IMG/VR virus record: IMGVR_UViG_3300035184_000339 | Span: 1 to 25,694 of that record | DNA from: a virus | DNA: 25,694 nt | Reading direction: 5' to 3' (one strand) | In this document: positions 13,220 through 22,196 of the stretch, one piece after another | How the letters are laid out: every line of letters starts with the position of its first letter | How positions within the stretch are numbered: the stretch's first letter is position 1 | Translations under genes and position numbers: made by a program | The notes under the pieces: model-generated | Seen by the model: the letters and a program-made list of their open reading frames with translations, nothing else | Database searches by the model: none | Told to the model about the DNA's origin: nothing

Positions 13220-16200
13220 ATGGCTGGTATACCTAGAAATATAAGAAACAATAATCCTGGCAATATCAGAATTAGCAAAAGTAATGATTGGGACGGTGCA
13301 GTTAAAGGCACTGACACCGAGTTTGAAACATTTGCTACTCCTGAGATGGGTGTTCGTGCAATGGTTAAAACATTGCATACATATCAATCTCGCTACAATG
13401 ATCAAACTGTTAGTCAAATAATTAGTCGTTGGGCACCACCAAATGAAAATGATACCGCAGGGTATATTGAGTTTGTTTCTAAAAGTATGGGGGTAGACCC
13501 GAATACTCCAGTTGATTTAAAGAATAATCCAGCACTTACTAAAAAACTTGTAAACGCTATGATACAGAAAGAAGGTGGTGTGAAATCATCAAACTTTTTT
13601 GACAGTCATGTAAGTAAAGGGATAGCATTAGCATCCAATAATAATTCCGTTGTACCAGAAGTACCAGATGAACTAGATAGTTCAGCAGGACTAGATACGG
13701 GACTAGATGCGTTCGGTGGAACTGGAAATTTTATCCCCACGTCTGATACCAGAGATGAAGATGCTGCTATGTCACAATCTCTTGTTCCAGCAAAACCTAG
13801 TTTTGCCAGTGGTTCATTTTCCAATATGAAAGAAGTATTGAATTTTGTAGAAGAAAATGGTGATATATGGGACAATGAACTTGATACGTATGAAAACTAT
13901 TCATACAATGTAGAGCTATTCATCGTACCTGAAAATGTATCACGTGAATTTTTGGCTTTTGGCAGAGACTCTGAATTAGACTTTAAAGAAGTTATAAATG
14001 ATGAGTGGCCCGCAAATGATGTTTCTTATATCACTATTGCAAAAACTGCCACAACAACTGAATTTAGTATTGATAACCTACAAATAGACTCTCGGGCGGC
14101 TGGTTCTGGCAATGCGCTAAAAATGGTAGGTCTTGATGTGTCACTGTCTTTTGATATTACACAAATTGGTAATACTAATCTATCTGACTCACTTATGGCG
14201 GCTTGTACACTGATGGGGTATCCTTTGATATCACAAGCAACATTTTATTTTAAGATAACATATAAAGGATACGAAGACGGTAATCCAGAAAATTCTGATA
14301 AGTTGCCAATAACTAAAGTAGTGCCATTTAGATTAAGTAAGTTAATTGACTTAGCAACGACAACTAATTCTTCTGGAACAGTAACCTCACTTGAGGGTAA
14401 TATATTATCTGCCACATCTACGTATCATGATGTTAATACTACTAAAATAGATGTACAGTGGATTATTGGTACTACACTTGAAGAAACTTTACAGCATTTT
14501 GTTGATGCATTGAATAAAGCGCAAAATCCTTTTGCTGGATATAACGAAGACCAGCAGATGTTTACTAATTCATATGCTATTGAATACAGTGAATCATTCG
14601 AAAACTTCAAAGCTTCGAAGATGAATGGAATTGAATCTAATAAAAGTTCTGCAAGTAATGATATCGATGAGCGCACTAACGGTATAAACATATCAAAGCA
14701 AATTGGACAGATTACTCCTGGTATTAGTGTAATTGATATTTTATATGATATGTGTATACAATCACTTGATGTTCGCAAGGAATTACTGGCAGAAAACGAT
14801 GCCTTTAATAAAGTTATACGTATTATACCAGAAGTAATACCAAAAGAGAACGGTTATAATGTTTTAACTGGCACATATGGTGTCGATGTAAAGTATGTTA
14901 TTACTATGCATGAAGAAGTGGTTATACAAAATCAATCGGACCAAGTTAATAGAATTTCTACAACACGTAAATTACTTGAACAAATCTTTGATCGAAAAAG
15001 ATGTAGAAAAGTTTACTACCATGATTACACTGGGTTAAATGACCAGATACTAGATTTGACTATTTCACTTGATCGTCAACTTCAAAAAACATATCGTGTG
15101 CCAGAAGATTCATTTGCGTGGAATGTATTCTTGAAACCTGGCACCGATTTGAAATCCTCGTTAGATGCTGACCAGCTAAAAACCTTCAACGACATCAACA
15201 AGAAAATTACAGATTTAGCAGCCGTCAAAGACAAGCAAAGCAAAGACGTTGATAAAATGCAAAACGAGTTAGTTGATCTAAAAGAAGATATCTTCATTGG
15301 CGTAAAAGAAAAAGCTGATGCTACTGGACCATTCGAGCACAATGAAACAAATCCATTTGCTGGTCTTGACCAAAACTTCGATGACCCTAATTTCTTGTCA
15401 AAATTAAAGTCAGTTAACCCGGAAATATTTGATGAAGTTACCAAGGGCGCCCGTAAGGAAAACTTTGACCGGCTAAGAAAGGCGATAGATAAAGCGACTG
15501 GATTAGTAAACGGCACTAATGATGAAATCAATGAATTGCAAAAAGAAGCAGATATATTAATACAATCTCAGCTAGGAGCTAAAGTAACACAGGAATTTGA
15601 AGGAGTACTACGTGAAAGTGCGGATCAAGTATTACAAGGAGTAGATTCTACTGGAGGATTAATTCTGTTAGAAGAATTAGGAAGTGACTTTATATCTAGT
15701 AAACTTGATAATAAACAGTTTTCAGCTTTAATGGATGTTATGATGTTGAACCCCGTGACATTTACCAGAGCTATACTACCTAGATTACACGGCAGTAGTG
15801 TACCGTCTGCGTTTAAGTCTAGTGACATGGAAAATTTGGTATTAGCAAGAAGTAAATTCAATGAATCATTGGATGCCGATATGAGTATGCATCGCCTTAG
15901 TATGACTATTAAGGGTGATCCATTCTGGTCAGAATATTACATGACCACGGAAAAAGCAAAAGAAATTTTTAATAAAGATAATAGTAATGATGAATTTAAA
16001 TCGTATCAATCAAAAGTAAATGGTTCTAACTTTATGATGTTAGTTGTTAATAAAGCAGCTGGAGTAGATGAGTTCGACAACATACAAATAGAGGAGTTAG
16101 ATGTATTTGTGTATCAGGTAAACTCTGTTCTGAGTATGTTCTCTCGTGGACATTTCACACAACAATTAGAATGCGTGAGAATGCCTATACCAGTTAACTT

Positions 16201-18229
16201 TGCTGCACAAGTAGATAGTACAGGCAGTGGACCCACATTCGGATTTGGTACCGCGGCTGACGGTGAGTTTGGTGGAATGGGACCTAATAATGACGGTCTC
16301 TTTGATTTTGGAACAGGCGGAGAATTTGCTGGGGTAACTAATCGTATAGGCGGCGGGAGAGGCAGTGATCCTAGTGCATTCGGTGACCTGTTCGGCAGAG
16401 GTATTCCTGGACTAGATGCATTTGGCGGTGTAGGAGCAGCAATTGGCGGCGCGAATCCATTAGATGCATTTGGAGGAGCAGGCGAGTTACTCGGCATTGC
16501 TGAACTTGGCAGAGGCGGAGCTTTAGATCCCAGAATTGTAGCAGAAAATAGTTTTAATAGAATGTCAGGCGGACTATCATCACTTGCTACTGTAATATCA
16601 GAATCTTCATTGCCGACATCTGACCAAGCATCTAGATTGTCTTCTCTGTTGAATGAAGCACAAATGGCTAGTAACTTTGGTTCTACAAGTGCGACTGCAT
16701 CTATTGCAAATATAAAATCATTAATGCAAGATACTTTCGGTACACCAGCAGAAGCAAGTGAAATTTTACAAGAGTTGACTGATATCGGCGAAATAGTTTC
16801 CCCAGAGTTAATAGCAATGTTAAATACTCAAGTGTATGAAGACGAAACAGTTACTGCGCCCACTGGCGTTGATACAGCAGCAGTTATTGAAGTTATGAGT
16901 GAGATTGAAAATATTAATAATTTAAATACTAGTAGTGTGGACGAGATAGCATTTAATGTGCCGGCGTTTATTACTCCAGTAGTTAATACAGATCCAACGA
17001 ATACTACTGCGCCTAGTAAACTTGAATTGTCAAATTCTAACATGATGTTAGATGGTATACTTCCATTGGAATCAACTACAACATACAAAAGTACAGATCC
17101 AGTTGAAGAGAATTATGATTCTGTGAAGTTAGAAAACTCTGATTTACCAGAAGATGTAAAACAGGGTTATAAAGATGTAGTAGCCAGTAATAATGGAATT
17201 AAAGTACGTAAGTATTTGGATAGTTTACCAGCCAACCAAGCAGCAGAATTAGAAAATATTGATAATAATTTCACCGAACAAACCAATAGTACCGCTACAG
17301 CGGCTACGGCTACGATAGCGGAAATAGTTGCGACACCGTTAAAAACTCCCAGAGAGGCTATCATGCAAGCGAGAATTATGGATGCCCAGAGACAAATGAT
17401 TGCAGAAGCCGGTGGAAGTTATAATGATTTATCATCAGATGAAAAACGTCATTATGAAAATCTAGGCGATGCGTATGATGATATAGATGTCGCAGCACAG
17501 ATGGATCCTATCCGTAATGAATCAAAATTAATTAAGATTACTGATGAGTTAGATAAATCAATTAGAATATATAATGATAAATTATCTGGCGGTGACAGTG
17601 AATGGAGTTGGAATGAGGAAGAGGCAGAAACGAAACAGAAAGAATTAGACCAAGCGAAACAGAATGTGGCAGATTTGGCTTTAAATTCTGTTTCGTCATC
17701 GGCTGCACGTGTCAGAGTTAATGAAGGTGGCTCAACCAGTATCATGTTTGATCAAACTCTGCCTGCTGAGCCTACTCCAGGTTATAAACTACCAATAAAT
17801 ACTCTTTTTAATTCTAAAGATCCAACTTTTGTTCCAACTGCTGCACATATCGCTCAGTGGGAAGAATCACAAGACATACTTCGTAGAGTGCGATTCGCCG
17901 AAGAAAAAGTGGAAGTTAATGTAGTAACATCTTATGGGGAGACATATAAGATTACTGGTCAGGGCAAAAGATTCGACCCTGCGTTAACTGAATTTTACGG
18001 TTTTGATAGTGGAGTATTTACAGAAGGTGAAACAGTAACTGAAGATGACCCTAGATTCGATACTCAAATGGCACTTAATATAGTTCTTCTGAAGCAAAGA
18101 ATTGCAGAGAATTATCCATTAGTTTCGACCTTAGATTTAATTCCTGAATCCGAATTAACAGAAGAAAACAACGCACTGAAACTCGCGTACGGTGCTGGCC
18201 AGATGATAATTATAGAAGGTAATAACTAA
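13220..18229 (+). CDS. Giant baseplate hub protein with N-terminal muralytic-like domain
   Basis: A 1669-residue protein. Residues 1-120 carry the motif 'RNNNPGNIR...W.G....F..F..PE.G.RAM...L..Y......TV..II.RWAPP.ENDT..YI', known from phage structural peptidoglycan hydrolases. Residues ~225-460 are beta-rich virion-like sequence. Residues ~640-710 form a charged coiled coil. A segment near 900 (MTIKGDPFWSEYY) matches the 'IKGDPYW' type found in myophage hub proteins. Residues ~1020-1110 are Gly-rich with three LDAFGG motifs, and the rest is Ala/Ser/Glu-rich and partly helical. Position between gp53 and the gp5-like spike argues for the hub (gp27/gp29-like role). No single T4 gene matches the whole, so it may be a fusion. 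The stop overlaps the next ATG by one base (TAATG). Confidence 0.7.
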   Translation: MAGIPRNIRNNNPGNIRISKSNDWDGAVKGTDTEFETFATPEMGVRAMVKTLHTYQSRYNDQTVSQIISRWAPPNENDTAGYIEFVSKSMGVDPNTPVDLKNNPALTKKLVNAMIQKEGGVKSSNFFDSHVSKGIALASNNNSVVPEVPDELDSSAGLDTGLDAFGGTGNFIPTSDTRDEDAAMSQSLVPAKPSFASGSFSNMKEVLNFVEENGDIWDNELDTYENYSYNVELFIVPENVSREFLAFGRDSELDFKEVINDEWPANDVSYITIAKTATTTEFSIDNLQIDSRAAGSGNALKMVGLDVSLSFDITQIGNTNLSDSLMAACTLMGYPLISQATFYFKITYKGYEDGNPENSDKLPITKVVPFRLSKLIDLATTTNSSGTVTSLEGNILSATSTYHDVNTTKIDVQWIIGTTLEETLQHFVDALNKAQNPFAGYNEDQQMFTNSYAIEYSESFENFKASKMNGIESNKSSASNDIDERTNGINISKQIGQITPGISVIDILYDMCIQSLDVRKELLAENDAFNKVIRIIPEVIPKENGYNVLTGTYGVDVKYVITMHEEVVIQNQSDQVNRISTTRKLLEQIFDRKRCRKVYYHDYTGLNDQILDLTISLDRQLQKTYRVPEDSFAWNVFLKPGTDLKSSLDADQLKTFNDINKKITDLAAVKDKQSKDVDKMQNELVDLKEDIFIGVKEKADATGPFEHNETNPFAGLDQNFDDPNFLSKLKSVNPEIFDEVTKGARKENFDRLRKAIDKATGLVNGTNDEINELQKEADILIQSQLGAKVTQEFEGVLRESADQVLQGVDSTGGLILLEELGSDFISSKLDNKQFSALMDVMMLNPVTFTRAILPRLHGSSVPSAFKSSDMENLVLARSKFNESLDADMSMHRLSMTIKGDPFWSEYYMTTEKAKEIFNKDNSNDEFKSYQSKVNGSNFMMLVVNKAAGVDEFDNIQIEELDVFVYQVNSVLSMFSRGHFTQQLECVRMPIPVNFAAQVDSTGSGPTFGFGTAADGEFGGMGPNNDGLFDFGTGGEFAGVTNRIGGGRGSDPSAFGDLFGRGIPGLDAFGGVGAAIGGANPLDAFGGAGELLGIAELGRGGALDPRIVAENSFNRMSGGLSSLATVISESSLPTSDQASRLSSLLNEAQMASNFGSTSATASIANIKSLMQDTFGTPAEASEILQELTDIGEIVSPELIAMLNTQVYEDETVTAPTGVDTAAVIEVMSEIENINNLNTSSVDEIAFNVPAFITPVVNTDPTNTTAPSKLELSNSNMMLDGILPLESTTTYKSTDPVEENYDSVKLENSDLPEDVKQGYKDVVASNNGIKVRKYLDSLPANQAAELENIDNNFTEQTNSTATAATATIAEIVATPLKTPREAIMQARIMDAQRQMIAEAGGSYNDLSSDEKRHYENLGDAYDDIDVAAQMDPIRNESKLIKITDELDKSIRIYNDKLSGGDSEWSWNEEEAETKQKELDQAKQNVADLALNSVSSSAARVRVNEGGSTSIMFDQTLPAEPTPGYKLPINTLFNSKDPTFVPTAAHIAQWEESQDILRRVRFAEEKVEVNVVTSYGETYKITGQGKRFDPALTEFYGFDSGVFTEGETVTEDDPRFDTQMALNIVLLKQRIAENYPLVSTLDLIPESELTEENNALKLAYGAGQMIIIEGNN

Positions 18230-20268
18230 TGTTGGAAAATGAAAACACAAATAACTTCGCTAAATCTATTAAACGAGAGCGCCAGTTAAACTCTAATCCG
18301 GCGTTACATAATATAGAAAGTGGTATATACCATGCTATTACTGTTGGCGGCAACCCAGACCCTGAAGGACGCGGAAGATTAGCAGCATACGTTCCAAAAC
18401 TAGGCGGTCATCCAGATAGACCTATGTACTTTCAGTATGCATCTCCTTTTGCCGGTTCAAATTCAGGCGGCAGTTATGGATTACATGCAGTGCCAACAAA
18501 TTCAGGTATTACTATTCTTGTATTCTTTGCTGACAATGGCGAACTTAGTGAAGGTTATTGGTTTGCTGTAGCACAGGAAGTTCCAGATGTCGCTGCTGGA
18601 GGTGCATCCGGAAAAGCAAATATAGACGGAACTGGACAGGGAACTGGCGCATTTAAGGATCAACCATCTGCTTTAATTAATCATACAGATTTAACAACAT
18701 CACGCGGCGTGGATACCGGCAGTGAAGGAGAAGATGCACGTGGAAGAGATGGTATTCAGCCTGCTACTGATAAACAAGACGCGGGTCTTACACCAAAACT
18801 AGATGGCAAGGATGGCAATTTTGCAACAGTAGGAAAAGAAAAACCAGATGATGAAGTAAAAGAAGGCAGAAATCAGAATAATAGTTCAAATAATACTGCT
18901 ACTCGTACTAACAGAAATAAAGAACGTGAGAATCATGCGAGGAATATTAACACTGCAATACAAGGTATCTATGCTGATGGTGTTAGAGGACAAACCACCG
19001 CCTCGCCATTACGCAATGCAAGTTATAAAGACCCTAAGGAAAATACGGTATTTGGTATCAAGACACCTGGATCAACTGCAATTACAATGGATGATGGATC
19101 TGTGGATGATGAAGGCTTTGTTCATCCCAATCAGATTAGAATACAAACCGGTTCAGGTTCTAGTATTATACTTGATGGAACAAATGATTTAATTTATATG
19201 GTTAACTCAACTGGTTCAGGTTGGGTAGAAATTGGGGCAAGCGGCGAAGTTATGATATATGCACAGGGTTCTCTGAGCATGAGAACAGAAAAAGATTTTA
19301 ATATTAGGGCTGATAAGAATATCAATATTGAATCTGGTGAAAATATAAATATAAAATCCGGCAATGACTTTCTAGTTAACAGTGGTGACCAAATACATCT
19401 AAAGAGTGATGGTTCACAGTTTTATGATAGCGGTGGTTCCAATCACACTAAAGTAAAAACTAATATGTATGTTAGTACTGGCGGAATACTAAATCTTAAT
19501 GGACCACAGGCAGCAATTTCGCCTGGTATTAACACGGTATCTCATGCAGATATACAGAACTTAGAGTCAACTAAGGTAGAAGATAGTATTCTTTCAACGA
19601 TGGTATCTCACGAACCAATGATGCGTAAAAAACCTGCACCTGCTAATACCAGTTCATCAAGCGCAGCTAGTGACACAGTTAATGGCGGTAAAATACCAGA
19701 AACTTCAGCCGATCAAAACTCTACCTCAGTTAATGATACGACCGATACTGCCGAGCAGAAAAAAGTTACTGACGAAGCAATTGCGGAACAAGTTGGTAAT
19801 GGAAGTGGCAACGTCACATATTCTGGAGACTTTAGTACAAAAACACGCAACCAAGTCATTAAAGATGAATTGTTTGGTATATTAGAACAAGCCGCAAGTT
19901 CTGCCGGTGTTGATGTAGTTATATTTTCTGGCGGACAAGACCCTGAAGGACCAGGCGCAAGACGTACAGGTAGCACCCGCCATGATAATGGCTTTGGGGC
20001 TGACGTGTATTTGTTTAGTGAGGGTACAGCGGAATTGAGTTCTAGTAGAAATTCTGATATACCAATAATGAAGAAATTTGCAAAAGCGTGTTTTGATGCT
20101 GGCGCAAATGCAGTTGGGGTTGGACCAGGTTACATGAACGACATTGGGGTACACGTGGATATTGCAACATATAAAGCTGATCAAGGAGTTTGGGGATCAA
20201 CGCACGAACATGGTTCAGCTCCAGGTTGGTTAGTAGCATCAAGAAATGAAAGTAGTTGGAGAGCATAA
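18229..20268 (+). CDS. 5: gp5-like central spike with C-terminal M15-type peptidase
   Basis: A 679-residue protein. Residues ~30-130 look like the gp5/VgrG OB-fold (HAITVGGNPDPEGRGRLAAY, GYWFAVAQ). A low-complexity charged linker follows. Residues ~300-430 have the short alternating repeats of the gp5 triple beta-helix (for example DFNIRADKNINIESGENINI). Residues ~530-660 resemble a zinc peptidase of the M15 D-Ala-D-Ala/endopeptidase family: His585-xx-Gly-xxx-Asp592 (RHDNGFGAD) and His642-Val-Asp644, then a WG near the end. In T4 gp5 a lysozyme domain sits between the OB-fold and the helix; here none is seen there and the muralytic domain is at the far end. It should pierce the outer membrane and digest peptidoglycan during infection. 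Confidence 0.88.
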   Translation: MLENENTNNFAKSIKRERQLNSNPALHNIESGIYHAITVGGNPDPEGRGRLAAYVPKLGGHPDRPMYFQYASPFAGSNSGGSYGLHAVPTNSGITILVFFADNGELSEGYWFAVAQEVPDVAAGGASGKANIDGTGQGTGAFKDQPSALINHTDLTTSRGVDTGSEGEDARGRDGIQPATDKQDAGLTPKLDGKDGNFATVGKEKPDDEVKEGRNQNNSSNNTATRTNRNKERENHARNINTAIQGIYADGVRGQTTASPLRNASYKDPKENTVFGIKTPGSTAITMDDGSVDDEGFVHPNQIRIQTGSGSSIILDGTNDLIYMVNSTGSGWVEIGASGEVMIYAQGSLSMRTEKDFNIRADKNINIESGENINIKSGNDFLVNSGDQIHLKSDGSQFYDSGGSNHTKVKTNMYVSTGGILNLNGPQAAISPGINTVSHADIQNLESTKVEDSILSTMVSHEPMMRKKPAPANTSSSSAASDTVNGGKIPETSADQNSTSVNDTTDTAEQKKVTDEAIAEQVGNGSGNVTYSGDFSTKTRNQVIKDELFGILEQAASSAGVDVVIFSGGQDPEGPGARRTGSTRHDNGFGADVYLFSEGTAELSSSRNSDIPIMKKFAKACFDAGANAVGVGPGYMNDIGVHVDIATYKADQGVWGSTHEHGSAPGWLVASRNESSWRA

Positions 20269-20269
20269 A

Positions 20270-20908
20270 ATGATTTATGATAAGCGCAAAGGTTCATTGT
20301 TAAACTACATACAATTACCATTACACACTATTACACCGTATGGTACTTATCTAGGGACAGGATATGATGTGAATTCATTGCCTACTTACATATTATCAAG
20401 TACCCGAGTTACTGCCTTTCCTGTAAACGAACTTGTATTTTCTAATCTTAGTAAGAATGCTATTATTCGGGATGTGGTACCAACGCTAGAGATAAAGAAT
20501 GGAATGATTGGATATAATTATGAAATATCAGATGTAGAATATAAGTATGGGTATATTACGGTAGCATCACAAAGAATTAGTATTACTTCCCAGAAGATAA
20601 CACAAAACGCAGCACAGTTTCTTCTTGAGAAGCAGTTACGTGCAATCGGTAACATATTAGAAATATTTGTTAAACAACCGTTAGGTCAACCACAATTTGA
20701 TGCTTTGGTACATTATTTTTATTATGAAGGAGTAAGTAATATACCGAATCATAACATTATTAATCTTATTAATAGAGAAAAATGGTTTGACATTACTGAT
20801 GAAATACAGACTCATATAAAAAGAAAAAACGGCAAAGTCGATGACCGACTTGCCGCTTTAAGAATTGAAACTGCCAAGATGTGGAGTTATGTTCCTGGAT
20901 TTAGTTAA
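20270..20908 (+). CDS. Lysozyme (GH24)-like protein lacking an obvious catalytic N-lobe
   Basis: A 212-residue protein. The C-terminal half (about residues 115-210) follows the phage GH24 lysozyme pattern: an IT..AA.FLLEKQL helix, [25 protein letters not shown] and [19 protein letters not shown]. The N-terminal half (residues 1-110) is beta-rich and has no EG..L.AY.D..G..TIGYG motif, so the Glu-Asp-Thr triad of T4-type lysozymes is not apparent. It may be a structural relative rather than an active enzyme. The ATG at 20270 follows a GGAG site and sits one base after the preceding stop; an earlier in-frame ATG at 20246 lies inside the spike gene. Its stop overlaps the clpP stop tail to tail by 4 bases. 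Confidence 0.7.
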   Translation: MIYDKRKGSLLNYIQLPLHTITPYGTYLGTGYDVNSLPTYILSSTRVTAFPVNELVFSNLSKNAIIRDVVPTLEIKNGMIGYNYEISDVEYKYGYITVASQRISITSQKITQNAAQFLLEKQLRAIGNILEIFVKQPLGQPQFDALVHYFYYEGVSNIPNHNIINLINREKWFDITDEIQTHIKRKNGKVDDRLAALRIETAKMWSYVPGFS

Positions 20909-21504
20909 AGATCAGGACGCTCTTCGATAACCATATCTACTAGACCATAATCAAGTGCTTCCTGTGCATTCATAAAGTTGTCACGCTCCATTGCAGCCAT
21001 CATTTCTTCTACTGTTTTGCCGGCAGAGTTATGCTTTGCATAGATTTCAGTTAGTGAACGTTTCATCTTTAGAATTTCTTTAACTTGAATTTCCATATCA
21101 GTCGCTTGCCCGCCAGCACCGCCACTTGGTTGATGAATCATATGCCTAGCGTTTGGCAGAATATATCGTTTACCTTTAGCGCCAGCAGTTGCTAGCAATG
21201 AACCCATAGAACATGCTTGTCCTAGAACAGTCGTACAAACATCTGGCTTGATGAATTGCATGGTGTCATAGATTGCCATGCCAGCAGTAACTACTCCTCC
21301 GGGTGAGTTGATATAGAAGTGAATATCTTTTGTTGGATTTTCGCTTTCCATAAATAATAGTTGTGCACATAGTAGGTCTGCTTGATAATCGTTTACTTCT
21401 CCAGTGAGAAAGATTACACGTTCTTTAAGAAGGCGTGAAAAGATATCGTAACTGCGTTCGCCGCCCGCAGTTTGGTCGACGACCATTGGTACTAGATTAG
21501 GCAT
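20905..21504 (-). CDS. clpP: ClpP serine protease (phage-encoded, complete)
   Basis: A 199-residue protein, full length. It is the proteolytic subunit of Clp, a tetradecameric chamber fed by ClpX or ClpA. The catalytic triad is intact: Ser99 ([10 protein letters not shown]), His124 ([10 protein letters not shown]) and Asp175 (ERDNFM). The bacterial core segments [28 protein letters not shown] and the C-terminal EALDYGLVD are almost unchanged, suggesting recent or strongly constrained acquisition from a proteobacterium. The long E. coli propeptide is missing; the protein starts at the mature-like end ([20 protein letters not shown]). No Clp ATPase is seen in the window, so it may use the host's ClpX/ClpA. 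It is on the opposite strand to the flanking baseplate genes and overlaps the upstream small ORF by 8 bases. Confidence 0.97.
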   Translation of the reverse strand: MPNLVPMVVDQTAGGERSYDIFSRLLKERVIFLTGEVNDYQADLLCAQLLFMESENPTKDIHFYINSPGGVVTAGMAIYDTMQFIKPDVCTTVLGQACSMGSLLATAGAKGKRYILPNARHMIHQPSGGAGGQATDMEIQVKEILKMKRSLTEIYAKHNSAGKTVEEMMAAMERDNFMNAQEALDYGLVDMVIEERPDL

Positions 21505-21715
21505 TTATATTCCTTAGTGTTATTTTAAGATCATGTAATTCTTGTGATAATGCAGAAATTCTTACATATGAATGGCTAAGACTTCGTTGTAATTCAGATA
21601 TTTCTATTATGTACATTTGTTCTTTTGTAAGCGGGTTCTTCACTCTGAAACCTAGATCATTGTCATCAAAGAATTCTAACTGTGTTACATCGGTCGTATC
21701 ATTGTTCATTTGCAT
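21497..21715 (-). CDS. Small unknown protein co-transcribed with clpP
   Basis: A 72-residue protein. The first 25 residues are acidic (DDTT-type and FFDDND stretches), and residues ~32-70 form a helix or coiled coil ([20 protein letters not shown], then LSQELHDL). The open frame extends to 21760, but the AGGAG ribosome site precedes the ATG at 21715, so I use that start. Its stop overlaps the clpP ATG by 8 bases, indicating translational coupling and perhaps a joint role such as an adaptor or regulator of Clp. That role is only inference from position. The family is not recognised. Confidence 0.75.
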   Translation of the reverse strand: MQMNNDTTDVTQLEFFDDNDLGFRVKNPLTKEQMYIIEISELQRSLSHSYVRISALSQELHDLKITLRNINA

Positions 21716-21731
21716 TACTCCTGATATGTAT

Positions 21732-21760
21732 ATATTATAGTAATATTTATCTCTTGTCAA
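21732..21760 (-). promoter_or_regulatory. Sigma-70-like promoter for the clpP cassette
   Basis: Minus strand TTGACA (21760-21755). At 17 bases the -10 reads TAATAT (21737-21732); at 15 bases it reads TATAAT (21739-21734). GATAAATA (21751-21744) lies between. The TTGACA overlaps the late-promoter module that reads the other way. Confidence 0.55.
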
Positions 21761-21803
21761 GCACTATTTTCAAATATACGTAGTTTATACCCAGATAAAT
21801 ACT
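21753..21803 (+). promoter_or_regulatory. Late-promoter module, copy 2 (before gp25)
   Basis: Near-identical to 12164-12215, differing by a few substitutions and one indel. The 19-base core is at 21771-21789 and GATAAATA at 21793-21800. A GAGAG ribosome site and the gp25 ATG at 21833 follow. Confidence 0.75.
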
Positions 21804-21832
21804 CTTAATAAAATATACATTGAGAGACACAA

Positions 21833-22195
21833 ATGCAAGTTAGATTTTCAGGATTTAGTACAAAACACAAAAATGCAATCAACCATAGACTTTTTGGTAA
21901 AGACTTGGTGATTGAAGACTTGATGAATCAGATAATGACTCGTAAAGGTGAGCGTATTATGATGCCTACTTATGGCAGTATCGTTCATGATATGATTTTT
22001 GAACCATTGACACCTGATGTTAATGATATGATTCATAACGATATATCTAGAATTGTGAATGAAGATCCTAGAGCGATTCTAGAAAACATTTCAGTTACTG
22101 ACGATAGCAGTCATGCATTAAATGTAAAATTAACAGTTTCAATAATTCCTACAGGTGAACAAGTTGAACTTACAGTAAATTTAGAAAGAGAATAA
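21833..22195 (+). CDS. 25: gp25 baseplate wedge subunit
   Basis: A 120-residue protein (T4 gp25 has 132). The family pattern is clear: 'HKNAINHRLFGKDLVIEDL', 'IMTRKGERIMMPTYGSIVHD', 'FEPLTPDV' and 'ISRIVNEDPRA', matching the gp25/W (lysozyme-like sheath-initiator) family conserved in contractile tails, type VI secretion and pyocins. It joins gp6 and gp53 in the wedge and nucleates sheath assembly. It is the first gene behind the second late-promoter module, and gp6 starts 2 bases after its stop. Confidence 0.96.
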   Translation: MQVRFSGFSTKHKNAINHRLFGKDLVIEDLMNQIMTRKGERIMMPTYGSIVHDMIFEPLTPDVNDMIHNDISRIVNEDPRAILENISVTDDSSHALNVKLTVSIIPTGEQVELTVNLERE

Positions 22196-22196
22196 C

